A stretch of DNA of 39,606 nt from Rhodospirillales bacterium (GTDB lineage: Bacteria; Pseudomonadota; Alphaproteobacteria; Rhodospirillales; UBA2165). Made by a program: the position numbers and the translations under genes. How positions within the stretch are numbered: the stretch's first letter is position 1; every line of letters begins with the position of its first letter. Below the pieces are notes generated by a model. The model did no database searches. It saw nothing but the letters and a program-made list of their open reading frames with translations, and was not told the origin of the DNA. The stretch is from NCBI GenBank assembly GCA_028823885.1, contig JAPPFK010000017.1:1-39606 (forward strand), read 5' to 3'. Shown one piece after another: positions 6,626-13,885 of the stretch.

Positions 6626-7768
6626 CTAGTAGCCCAGCGCCTCGGACGCAAGCTTCGCGCCATCAGCCAAAGACTTCAGTTTTGCCCAGGCGATCTGCGG
6701 GTGGGAGCGGCCGCCGAAGCCGCAATCGGTTCCCGCCATCACATTTTCCCGGCCGACCCGCTCGGCGAAACGGCAAATGCGCTGAGCGACCAGCTCCGGA
6801 TGCTCAATGTGATCGGTCGCGTGGCTGACCACGCCGGGGACGAGAATTTTGCCTTCCGGCAGTTTCACATCGTTCCAAACCACGTATTCGTGCTCGTGCC
6901 GGGCGTTGGCGGCCTCGATGAGGTAGGCCCCGGCGTTCACCGACAACATGATGTCCACGATTTCCTTGAGTTCGATATCGAATGCGTGGGGTCCGCGCCA
7001 ACTCCCCCAACACAAATGGTATCGGACCCGGTCCTCGGGAATCCCTTTGAGCGCATGGTTCAATGCGTCGATGCGGACCCGGCACCAGTCCCGGTACCCG
7101 TCGAGGCCGAGCGCCGCCATGTCCGAACGATCCCAGGCGACGGGCAGCCAAGCGTCGTCGATCTGCAGGATAAGGCCGGCATCGACGATGGCCTCGTATT
7201 CGGTCCGCAACGCCTCGGCCATGCCGAGGATTAAGGCTTCCTGCGAGTCGTAGTATTCGTTCCGGTAGTAGGGTTCCAGGCTGGCCGGCGCGGTGGAGGT
7301 CAGGAACACGTCCTCCGTCCCGGCGGCGGCCTTGGTTATTTTGATCTCACGCTCGAGCTTGGCCTGTCCGATATAGGTGAACGGTCCGGTGCAGTACCAG
7401 GTGAGCCGCTTGTAGGTTCCCCGGCGGCCGGGGGTATGGCCGTGGAGCGTGCCCGTCTCGGCGGCGAACTTGTAGAACTCGGCAAACGCCTGCCGGTCCC
7501 TGCCGGCCTGGGCGGGATTTCCGGAGTCATCGTCGGGGCGGGCCTCACAGCCGCCGAGGCGGCCGTCCATAAAGGACAGCCAGTCACCGCCCTTTGTGTA
7601 TTCGCCTTCGTTTATGATATCGAGCCCGACGTCGCGTTGTCGGGCCACGACCTCTTCGACGCTGGTGCCGAGTTTCTCTTCGTAGTCGGGCGCGGCAGCA
7701 TCCCGCGGCTCGTCCCCGGGGAGGCTGCCGACATGGGTGGTGAGGATCTTTTCCTGGCTGCGCCGCAT
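6626..7768 (-). CDS. MetE-like zinc alkyltransferase (cobalamin-independent methionine synthase C-terminal family)
   Basis: A 380-residue protein containing only the catalytic barrel of the cobalamin-independent methionine synthase family. Zinc ligands are all present: His251 and Cys253 in HLC, Glu285 in IEAANARHEHE, and Cys349 in GTDCGFGG. TTHVGSLP at 10-17 and LQIDDAW at 201-207 are family landmarks. Length matches stand-alone members such as epoxyalkane:coenzyme M transferase, not full MetE (about 750 residues). These enzymes activate a thiol on zinc for alkyl transfer. Context with a hydrolase, Rieske oxygenase and importer suggests catabolic alkyl or methyl transfer, not methionine synthesis; that is inference. 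ATG 7768 has GGAGG seven bases upstream; an ATG 15 nt earlier would contain part of that site. Confidence 0.8.
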   Translation of the reverse strand: MRRSQEKILTTHVGSLPGDEPRDAAAPDYEEKLGTSVEEVVARQRDVGLDIINEGEYTKGGDWLSFMDGRLGGCEARPDDDSGNPAQAGRDRQAFAEFYKFAAETGTLHGHTPGRRGTYKRLTWYCTGPFTYIGQAKLEREIKITKAAAGTEDVFLTSTAPASLEPYYRNEYYDSQEALILGMAEALRTEYEAIVDAGLILQIDDAWLPVAWDRSDMAALGLDGYRDWCRVRIDALNHALKGIPEDRVRYHLCWGSWRGPHAFDIELKEIVDIMLSVNAGAYLIEAANARHEHEYVVWNDVKLPEGKILVPGVVSHATDHIEHPELVAQRICRFAERVGRENVMAGTDCGFGGRSHPQIAWAKLKSLADGAKLASEALGY

Positions 7769-7856
7769 CGGGTTATCCTCCATCCCGGGCCGAGGTCAAG
7801 GGCGTCGTGACCGGTGACGGAGCCGCTTCCCGCGACTCCGACACCGTACCTGACAA

Positions 7857-8951
7857 TTACCGGGCCTTTTCGATATACCCCTCATAGAACGTCTTAAGAC
7901 GTGGCTCGGTATCGGCGATCGACGCCATCAGCTTTGCCGCCTGGTCCAGGTCGACGACACTCGGAGGGACGCCGAAGGCTTTCGCCGATGCCTTCACGAA
8001 CTCCGGATCGCCGGCCATGTTGCTGAAACCGGTGCGTAGGGCCTTGAGGGCTTCTTCCGGCGTCCCTGGAGGCGCCAGGGCCACGTGGGTCAGAGGAATG
8101 ATAAGCGAGCACAGCCATTTCAGCGCCTCCCACTCGATGCCCGAGGGATCCTTGCCGAACTTCTTCCGGTAGACGGCGGCGAATCCCGGCATACGTTTTT
8201 CGAGGTAGTCGAATTTGCGCAGGCTGCCGTCAGGGTTGGCCGGCTGGTAGTACCACAGCGGGTGACCGTCTCCCGTCTTGATGAATGTGGGCTCGGTCTT
8301 GCTGATGTAACTGGACGTCCCGGCGTTCGTCATGTCGGTTTCTTTTCGTTGGACCGCCGCCTGCATCTTGGCAGCGCCCCGGAAACCGGGGACGTAGGTG
8401 TATTTCGCTCCCATCAGGTCCAGCGACAGGCGCCCCAGAAGATCGAGCGGTGACGACGGCCGGACGCCTCCCATTTTGAATTTGGGCGCGTCGGAAATCT
8501 GGATGGAATCGGTGATCCCGCCCGGGACGATATCCTTGCGCGCGTAGGCCATGATTTCGACGCCCATGGCGCCCACCAAAGGCATTTTCGAATAATCGGC
8601 GCGGATGCCGGGCGCTTTGATCAACACGCCCACGGGGCTCCATGGACTGGTATAGAGCGTGAGCCCGTCCGGCTTGGCTTTTTCGTAGACGAAGTTAGCC
8701 GCCTTCACGGCGCCCGCGCCGGGCATGTTTTTGACGATAACCGTCGGCTTGCCCGGAATATTCTTGGCCCACAAGGGCGCCACGAGGCGCCAGCGGCTGT
8801 CGGCGCCGCCCGGACCAAACCCGACGATCAAGCTTAGGACCTTGCCGTCGTAATACTCGGCAGCCGCCGTATCATCGGCAACACCGGCAAGGGCGACCGC
8901 CACGAGGGCCGAAGCGGCTGCAAGTTTGGCGGTGAAGCTTTTCTTACGCAT
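7857..8951 (-). CDS. Tripartite tricarboxylate transporter substrate-binding protein (TctC/Bug-like), orphan
   Basis: A 364-residue periplasmic binding protein. The signal peptide starts MRKKSFTAKLAAASALVAVAL and ends near residue 31. The mature protein opens with YYDGKVLSLIVGFGPGGADSRWRL, followed by IPGKPTVIVKNMPGAGAVKAANFVY, the Bug-family pattern that cages a carboxylate ligand. The start at 8951 has GAGGG five bases upstream; open sequence before it adds a non-signal extension. It is the first gene of the minus-strand run and carries operator copy B in its promoter. No TctA/TctB permease lies next to it; the only one in the window is the fusion at 35019. Some TTT binding proteins for aromatic acids, such as TphC, are known to use permeases encoded elsewhere. 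Confidence 0.85.
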   Translation of the reverse strand: MRKKSFTAKLAAASALVAVALAGVADDTAAAEYYDGKVLSLIVGFGPGGADSRWRLVAPLWAKNIPGKPTVIVKNMPGAGAVKAANFVYEKAKPDGLTLYTSPWSPVGVLIKAPGIRADYSKMPLVGAMGVEIMAYARKDIVPGGITDSIQISDAPKFKMGGVRPSSPLDLLGRLSLDLMGAKYTYVPGFRGAAKMQAAVQRKETDMTNAGTSSYISKTEPTFIKTGDGHPLWYYQPANPDGSLRKFDYLEKRMPGFAAVYRKKFGKDPSGIEWEALKWLCSLIIPLTHVALAPPGTPEEALKALRTGFSNMAGDPEFVKASAKAFGVPPSVVDLDQAAKLMASIADTEPRLKTFYEGYIEKAR

Positions 8952-9042
8952 CACGGCCCTCGGGTTTCGTTGGATTAATCGACTATACATCGCTCCCATT
9001 GCTCCCATCCGTTACATATGCATCTGCCATACGCAGGTGAAT

Positions 9043-9068
9043 ACACATACAATACAGATTGCATGTTA
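9043..9068. promoter_or_regulatory. Operator copy B upstream of the solute-binding protein gene
   Basis: On the minus strand the half-sites are TAACATGCAAT and ATTGTATGTGT, with a 4-nt centre. Aligned with copy A at 3915-3940, ACATGCAAT is identical, the four central bases all differ, and ATTGT-x-TGT-x-TA follows in both. A -10-like TGTATT (9045-9040) sits exactly where TATAAT sits in copy A. The same regulator should therefore control both transcripts. The leader before ATG 8951 would be about 80 nt. Confidence 0.65.
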
Positions 9069-9139
9069 TTTAATCAATCATTTTTGCGTGTATGCCCGCC
9101 AGGGCCAAATTCTGTTCCGGATGCAGGTGGAGCGACCGC

Positions 9140-9166
9140 AAAAAAGGCCGCCGATCGGCGGCCTTT
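9140..9166 (-). terminator. Intrinsic terminator of rpsD
   Basis: Reading the minus strand after the rpsD stop, AAAGGCCGCC (9166-9157), loop GATC and GGCGGCCTTT (9152-9143) form a perfect 24-bp palindrome followed by a run of six T (9145-9140). On the plus strand the same hairpin is followed by TTTCTTT, so weak bidirectional action is possible. Confidence 0.85.
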
Positions 9167-9186
9167 CTTTCGGAATAGACCGTTTC

Positions 9187-9801
9187 CTAGCGCGAGTAAT
9201 ACTCGACGACCAGGTTGGGTTCCATCTGCACCGGATAGGGGATGTCGGCCAACAAGGGCTGGCGGGTAAAGGTGCCGCGCATCTTGTTGTGATCCACGTC
9301 CATATAGTCCGGCACGTCGCGCTCGGGCGAGACAACCGCGTCCAGCACCATGGGCACTTCGCGGGACTTGTCCTTCACCTCGATGACATCGCCTTCCTTC
9401 ACCGTGTAGGACGGGATGTTGACCCGCTTGCCGTTGACCCGGATGTGGCCGTGGCTGACGAACTGGCGGGCGGCGAAAACCGTGGGTACGAACTTCATCC
9501 GGTAAATTACGGCATCCAGGCGGCGCTCCAGCAGGCCGACCAGGTTTTCCGAGGTATCCCCCTTGGTGTTGTTGGCCTTCTGGAAGTAGCGGCGGAACTG
9601 GCGCTCGCCGATATTGCCGTAATAGCCCTTCAGCTTCTGCTTGGCCTGCAGCTGCAGCCCGAAGTCGGAGGGCTTCTTGCGCCGCTGGCCGTGGAGGCCC
9701 GGGCCGTATTCGCGCTTGTTGAAGGGGGATTTGGGCCGGCCCCAGAGATTTACCCGGAGACGGCGGTCGATCTTGTACTTGGCGCGGACGCGCTTGGACA
9801 T
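9187..9801 (-). CDS. rpsD: 30S ribosomal protein S4
   Basis: A 204-residue S4 protein of the small ribosomal subunit, a primary 16S rRNA binder. Recognisable features are the N-terminal [20 protein letters not shown], the loop [19 protein letters not shown], the S4 RNA-binding domain starting [22 protein letters not shown] (about 93-155), and the C-terminal NLVVEYYSR. In many bacteria S4 is a translational repressor; here the gene is alone, not in the alpha operon, as is usual in alphaproteobacteria. It has its own promoter (9921-9948), a leader with a strong hairpin, and a clear terminator. Confidence 0.98.
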   Translation of the reverse strand: MSKRVRAKYKIDRRLRVNLWGRPKSPFNKREYGPGLHGQRRKKPSDFGLQLQAKQKLKGYYGNIGERQFRRYFQKANNTKGDTSENLVGLLERRLDAVIYRMKFVPTVFAARQFVSHGHIRVNGKRVNIPSYTVKEGDVIEVKDKSREVPMVLDAVVSPERDVPDYMDVDHNKMRGTFTRQPLLADIPYPVQMEPNLVVEYYSR

Positions 9802-9852
9802 GTCTGTCCTCCTTGGATCTGCATTTCGTACACGTTCTTAATGTCCCGGTAG

Positions 9853-9876
9853 GCCCCCTCGGACTTGGGAGGGGGC
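9853..9876 (-). promoter_or_regulatory. Hairpin in the rpsD leader
   Basis: GCCCCCTC and GAGGGGGC pair over an 8-nt loop in the roughly 110-nt leader between the rpsD promoter and its start. No T-run follows, so it is not a terminator. It could stabilise the transcript or take part in S4 autoregulation; that is inference. Confidence 0.4.
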
Positions 9877-9920
9877 GGTGACGGATGGCCGGCCACGCGT
9901 TCCCGGGAATGAAGCGCGGG

Positions 9921-9948
9921 AGTATAGGGATTTCGCCTTTGCTGTAAA
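9921..9948 (-). promoter_or_regulatory. Sigma-70-type promoter of rpsD
   Basis: On the minus strand TTTACA (9948-9943) and TATACT (9926-9921) are separated by 16 bp. This is the best-matched vegetative promoter in the window and fits strong constitutive expression of a ribosomal protein. Confidence 0.65.
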
Positions 9949-10084
9949 GGCTCTAGCGGGTAGTAAGAACGGGTCGCCCGAGGGGAGCGGCCAACTGAGC
10001 CGGAATGATTCGGACTTGGGGCCATTGGCCGCGCCATGGAGGCGACGGACGAGAACATGCTGAGCAAATCGTAGGAATAGGAAA

Positions 10085-10681
10085 ATGCCAAGACTGCAAC
10101 CTCTTGACCTGGCCGACTGCCCGGAAGAAGCCCGCCACGCCTTGGAGCTGGCGCAGGAACGCCTGGGCTTCGTTCCCAACAGCCTGCGCATCCTGGCCCG
10201 CAAGCCCAAGATCCTCGAAGCCTTCAGCAACATGGCCCACGCGGCCTGGGCGCCGGGCAGCGTCGAGCCCTACCTCAAGGGGCTGGTGGCCCACATCACC
10301 AGCCGTTCGGCGGGCTGCGTCTATTGCTCGGCCCACACCACGGGCATGGCCATCGGGCGGGGATCGGAAGTGGAAAAGATCGAGCACGTCTGGGAGTACG
10401 AAACCTCCGAGCTATTCTCGGATGCGGAGCGCGCGGCGCTGCGGGTGGCGCAGCTCGCGGCCCTCAATCCCAACGGCGTGAGCGACGAGGACTTTGCCGA
10501 ATTGCGCAATCACTGGACCGACGAACAGGTCGTCGAGATTCTCGCCATCATCTCGTTGTTCGGGTTCCTCAACCGCTGGAACGACACGTTGGCCACGCCG
10601 CTGGAGGACGGCCCGAAAGACCTGGGCGAGAAGCATCTGTCGGGCTGGGGCTGGGAGGTCGGCAAACACGCCGCGGAGTAG
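10085..10681 (+). CDS. Carboxymuconolactone decarboxylase / AhpD-like family protein
   Basis: A 198-residue all-helical protein of the CMD/AhpD superfamily. The AhpD-type redox motif is intact: Cys78-x2-Cys81-x2-His84 in GCVYCSAHT. This favours a peroxidase-related, thiol-based function over true carboxymuconolactone decarboxylase activity. The N-terminal part (LGFVPNSLRILARKPKILEAF) is typical of the peroxidase-related branch. AGGAA lies a few bases before ATG 10085. It is a single gene between divergent rpsD and a convergent HNH endonuclease gene; no partner reductase is adjacent. Substrate unknown. Confidence 0.85.
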   Translation: MPRLQPLDLADCPEEARHALELAQERLGFVPNSLRILARKPKILEAFSNMAHAAWAPGSVEPYLKGLVAHITSRSAGCVYCSAHTTGMAIGRGSEVEKIEHVWEYETSELFSDAERAALRVAQLAALNPNGVSDEDFAELRNHWTDEQVVEILAIISLFGFLNRWNDTLATPLEDGPKDLGEKHLSGWGWEVGKHAAE

Positions 10682-10755
10682 AAGCGGCGGCCGGGCGGGG
10701 CCAAAATTTGGGAATGGGGACGATGTCCGAATAAACGCCCGGACAGGGACGACCT

Positions 10756-11319
10756 CTACTCGGCCTCGAGTTCCGTATCCCAGTAGAGGAAATCCCGCCA
10801 GTCCTCGTGAAGGTAATTGGGCGGGAATCCCCGCCCGATTTCCTGCAGCCGGTAGTTGGTCGGCTGTACCGGCTTTGCATGCAGCCTCATCCCCGCCTCT
10901 TTCAGCGACTTGTTGCCTTTCCGGAGATTGCACACGCCGCAGGCGGTGACCACGTTGGTCCACCGGGTCACGCCGCCCCTGGACCGCGGCACCACGTGGT
11001 CGAAGGTCAGCTCCTGGGTCGGGAACCCGGTGTTGCAATACTGACAGGCGAACCGGTCGCGCAGGAAAACGTTGAACCGGGTGAAGGCCGGGCGCCGGTT
11101 GAGGTGGATATATTCCTTGAGCGCGATGACGCTCGGCAGCTGCATTTCCCAGCTCGGGCTGTGGATCGTCTGGTCATATTCGGAGACCACGTTGACCCGT
11201 TCGAGGAACACCGCCTTGACCGCGTCCTGCCAGGACCAGAGCGACAGGGGAAAGTAGTTGAGCGGCCGGAAATCGGCGTTCAATACAAGGGCTGGGCAGT
11301 TTTCCAAGACACCGGACAC
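10756..11319 (-). CDS. HNH endonuclease family protein
   Basis: A 187-residue HNH nuclease. The beta-beta-alpha metal motif is seen as Asp107-His108 (LTFDHVVPRSRGG), Asn122 (RWTNVV) and Asn131. Two CxxC pairs, Cys92/Cys95 (CQYC) and Cys127/Cys130 (CGVC), form a structural zinc site. The N-terminal LVLNADFRPLNYFPLSLWSWQDAVKAV is typical of a conserved chromosomal HNH family found widely in alphaproteobacteria. Its cellular role is unsettled, and there is no restriction partner here. The start is GTG 11319 with AGGGG about ten bases upstream. The neighbouring esterase ends 160 nt upstream in the same orientation. Confidence 0.9.
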   Translation of the reverse strand: MSGVLENCPALVLNADFRPLNYFPLSLWSWQDAVKAVFLERVNVVSEYDQTIHSPSWEMQLPSVIALKEYIHLNRRPAFTRFNVFLRDRFACQYCNTGFPTQELTFDHVVPRSRGGVTRWTNVVTACGVCNLRKGNKSLKEAGMRLHAKPVQPTNYRLQEIGRGFPPNYLHEDWRDFLYWDTELEAE

Positions 11320-11343
11320 AATATATTCCCCTAATCGCCGATG

Positions 11344-11371
11344 AGCATAGCCGATGAGGTATGTATTTCAA
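11344..11371 (-). promoter_or_regulatory. Promoter of the HNH gene
   Basis: On the minus strand TTGAAA (11371-11366) and TATGCT (11349-11344) are spaced 16 bp apart, about 25 bp upstream of the GTG start. The fit to sigma-70 consensus is good but not tested. Confidence 0.45.
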
Positions 11372-11479
11372 CCGCTTAAGCGAAATCCCGGGGACGGCTG
11401 CGTGAACCCTTGACGACAATCCACGGGACGCCGTCCCAAGGGCGCGATCAGCGTCAGGAAACCGGGGCGATGGCGCGAA

Positions 11480-12148
11480 TTAGCCGTGGTCGGCGAACAC
11501 CCGGGCGAGGAACTCGCAGCCCAATTCGATGCCCACCGGATCGATGGAGTGCCCGAGGCCCGGGCGGATGTGGCCTTCCACCTCGATGCCCGCGTCTTTC
11601 AGGGCGTTGACCGCCGCCGGCTGTACCGAGGCGGGGATCAACTCGTCCTGATCGCCGTTGATCAGCGTAACCGGCGGTCTGACGGAAATCTCGTCCGCCA
11701 GGATGTCGGCGCCCACCAAGCGGCCCGAATAGCCGAGGATGCCGGCCACCGGCTGATCCCGGCGCAGGCCCGCGAACAGGGACATCATGGTGCCTTGGGA
11801 GAACCCGACCAGTGCCGTGTCGGCCGGGCCTAGTCCGAGGGCCGCCATTTGCTCGTCGATGAACCGGTCGAGGATCGGCCGGGCCATGCGCGCCCCGTCG
11901 AGCATCGCCTCCTCGGTCCGTTCCTGCAGCGAAAACCACTGATATCCCATGGGCGCCATGTCGTAGGGGAACGGCGCGTTGGGGGAGACGAACTTCGCGT
12001 CCGGCAGCACCCGCGCGAAGTAGGGCGCGAGACCGATCAGATCGTTGCCGTCGGCGCCGACGCCGTGCAGCAGCAAGATAAGGTGCCGGGGCGTGCGACC
12101 GCCGGCGGGCCCCGAACTGGGGCCCGTGAGTTGCGGAAGGTCGCTCAT
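11480..12148 (-). CDS. Carboxylesterase / phospholipase-like serine hydrolase
   Basis: About 222 residues of the alpha/beta hydrolase carboxylesterase-2/phospholipase branch (YpfH-like). Seen: LLLHGVGADGNDLIGLA (oxyanion region, 26-41), nucleophile Ser117 in GFSQG, Asp168 in NGDQDELIP, and His200 in GLGHSI. PNAPFPYDMAPMGYQWF is a substrate-pocket signature of this branch. It is likely a cytosolic esterase for short acyl esters or thioesters. The start is uncertain among ATG 12148, 12157 and 12187; TAGGA lies upstream of the first two. It diverges from gluQ with a 59-nt gap. Confidence 0.85.
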   Translation of the reverse strand: MSDLPQLTGPSSGPAGGRTPRHLILLLHGVGADGNDLIGLAPYFARVLPDAKFVSPNAPFPYDMAPMGYQWFSLQERTEEAMLDGARMARPILDRFIDEQMAALGLGPADTALVGFSQGTMMSLFAGLRRDQPVAGILGYSGRLVGADILADEISVRPPVTLINGDQDELIPASVQPAAVNALKDAGIEVEGHIRPGLGHSIDPVGIELGCEFLARVFADHG

Positions 12149-12207
12149 TATGGCCATGATCCTACCGACAATGACCCGGCTCCCCAAGGGAAACCGAATT
12201 CTGGATC

Positions 12208-13104
12208 ATGAACGCGCCCGAAACCCGGACCGTCACCCGATTTGCCCCGTCGCCGACGGGATTGCTCCATCTGGGGACCGCCTATTCGGCGATTTACGCC
12301 CATGAAGCGGCCAAGTCCGCCGGTGGCCGGTTTCTGGTGCGCATCGAGGATATCGACCAGGGGCGCTGCCGGCCCGAGTTCGAAGACGCCATCCTCGAAG
12401 ACCTGGCGTGGCTGGGCCTGACCTGGGAAGAGCCGGTGCGCCGTCAGTCCGGCCATTTCGCCGACTACCGGGCGGCGTTGGACAGGCTGGCGGCGGCGGG
12501 CCTGCTCTATCCCTGCTTCTGTACCCGGGCCGACATCGCGGCCGAGATCGAGGCTTCCCTCCAGGAGCCGGGGCGGCAAACGGCGGAGTTCCACGGGCCC
12601 GACGGGTTCATCTATCCGGGCATCTGCCGGGCGCTTTCGGCGGATGAGGCGGCCGGGCGCGTGGCGGCGGGCGAGGCCCATGCGCTCAGGCTGAAAACCG
12701 GCGCGGCCGCGGCGGCGGCGGGGCCACTGACCTGGGAGGATGCGCGGGCCGGCGACCGGAACGCGACACCGGAGATTTTTGGCGACGTGGTCTTGGCGCG
12801 CAAGGATACGCCGGCCAGCTACCATCTATCGGTCACGCTCGACGATCACCTGCAAGGCGTCACCCGGGCGACCCGCGGCAAGGACGTGCTCGCCTCGACC
12901 CATGTGCATCGGCTGCTGCAGGCGCTGCTCGGGCTCCAGACGCCGCTCTACGATCATCACGCCGTATTGACCGCCGAGGATGGCCGAAAGCTCTCCAAAC
13001 GTGATAAGTCCGAGACCATCCGCGGATTGCGCGGTGACGGTCACTCGGCGGACGCCATATGGAACATGGCCATGGCGCACGCCGCGGCGGAGGAGGCCGC
13101 ATGA
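12208..13104 (+). CDS. gluQ: Glutamyl-Q tRNA(Asp) synthetase
   Basis: A 298-residue paralogue of the glutamyl-tRNA synthetase catalytic core. It activates glutamate and attaches it to the queuosine base of tRNA(Asp) instead of to the 3' end. The HIGH-type motif is HLGT (21-24) after FAPSPTG. The KMSKS-type motif is KLSKR (261-265). The zinc set specific to this group, Cys103-x-Cys105 with Tyr136-x3-Cys140, is present. Length equals the family norm and the anticodon-binding domain is absent, as expected. The gene ends in a 4-nt ATGA overlap with the secreted EF-hand protein gene, so the two are translationally coupled. Confidence 0.95.
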   Translation: MNAPETRTVTRFAPSPTGLLHLGTAYSAIYAHEAAKSAGGRFLVRIEDIDQGRCRPEFEDAILEDLAWLGLTWEEPVRRQSGHFADYRAALDRLAAAGLLYPCFCTRADIAAEIEASLQEPGRQTAEFHGPDGFIYPGICRALSADEAAGRVAAGEAHALRLKTGAAAAAAGPLTWEDARAGDRNATPEIFGDVVLARKDTPASYHLSVTLDDHLQGVTRATRGKDVLASTHVHRLLQALLGLQTPLYDHHAVLTAEDGRKLSKRDKSETIRGLRGDGHSADAIWNMAMAHAAAEEAA

Positions 13105-13874
13105 GCCGAGGCGCATGCTTGGGGCTGGGACTGATCCTGCTGCTGGCGGCGCCGGCGGCGGCCGAGCCGTTCAAGTTCATCCGCATCGGCGATGTGGACG
13201 GCTTCGGCTTCGAAAAACCGCAGACCCTCGCCCGGGCATCCCGGCTTGGTCCGGCGCCCCGGGCCGACACCAATGGCGACGGCGTCCTCAGCCCCGGTGA
13301 ATTTCTCCCGGACCTCAACCGGGACGGGGTAGTCGCCGTTTTCTCCAACGACAATTTCGACAACCGGGACGCAAACGAGATCCGCGATGTGAACAATGCC
13401 TGCGCCGGGTGCAAGAAGATCGGCATCCGGACCCGGGGCTCCAACTGGACCGATCTGGCGATCTCGGCCTCGCAGGCCGGCCGCCATTGGCCGGATGCCG
13501 ACGGGCCGGTCACGCCCAATAACGCGACGTTCGTTTTCGATTTCGTTGTCGGCAAGGATCAGATCGCGCCCGGCGGGACCCTGTTCTTCAATTTGGTCTT
13601 CGGCGATTACGATATCGACCCGGCGATCGTCCAGGTGGCCTTTGCCAACGGCAAGGTCCGAAATCTGCCGCTGCGCAATCTGCGGGACGGCCCGTTCGAC
13701 AATTCGCGCGACGGCCTGATCGACGCGGCGACGGCCCATCTGCCCTTCGAGGACGTGTTCACCCGCAACGAGGCGGGCGATTGGCATGGTTTCGTCACCG
13801 TCGTCTTCGTGGCACCCTTCGAGCCTTACACAACATTCGATTACGTCGAGATATCCATATTTCAGATTGCATAA
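13101..13874 (+). CDS. Secreted EF-hand-like calcium-binding protein, function unknown
   Basis: 257 residues with a signal peptide (LGLGLILLLAAPAAA, cleavage near residue 21). The mature N terminus has IRIGDVDGFGF, a motif often seen in exported calcium-binding proteins. An EF-hand loop follows with Asp56, Asn58, Asp60 and Glu67 (DTNGDGVLSPGE), and a second Asp-rich run DLNRDG starts at 71. CAGC (101-104) could form a disulfide. NSRDGLIDAA near 201-210 is another Ca-loop-like stretch. The rest is predicted beta-rich and I do not recognise it. ATG 13101 overlaps the gluQ stop. The lectin-like gene starts 11 nt downstream, so the two exported proteins likely act together at the cell surface or periplasm. 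Confidence 0.75.
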   Translation: MSRGACLGLGLILLLAAPAAAEPFKFIRIGDVDGFGFEKPQTLARASRLGPAPRADTNGDGVLSPGEFLPDLNRDGVVAVFSNDNFDNRDANEIRDVNNACAGCKKIGIRTRGSNWTDLAISASQAGRHWPDADGPVTPNNATFVFDFVVGKDQIAPGGTLFFNLVFGDYDIDPAIVQVAFANGKVRNLPLRNLRDGPFDNSRDGLIDAATAHLPFEDVFTRNEAGDWHGFVTVVFVAPFEPYTTFDYVEISIFQIA

Positions 13875-13885
13875 AGGAGAGGATC

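Noticed and set aside
8926..9852. Plus-strand open frame antisense to rpsD and its terminator
   Set aside because: It would read through a perfect terminator palindrome and a ribosomal protein gene; there is no motif or ribosome site.
9802..10084. Possible tRNA or small RNA in the spacer between rpsD and the CMD gene
   Set aside because: I could not fold a cloverleaf or find a T-arm sequence; the rpsD promoter and leader explain the structure seen.
10724..10745. TGTCCG/CGGACA hairpin between the convergent CMD and HNH genes
   Set aside because: It is a 6-bp stem with a 10-nt loop and no T-run, so too weak to call a terminator.
11320..11479. tRNA-like or RNA gene in the HNH/esterase spacer
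   Set aside because: There is no cloverleaf and no box motifs; only the HNH promoter is supported.
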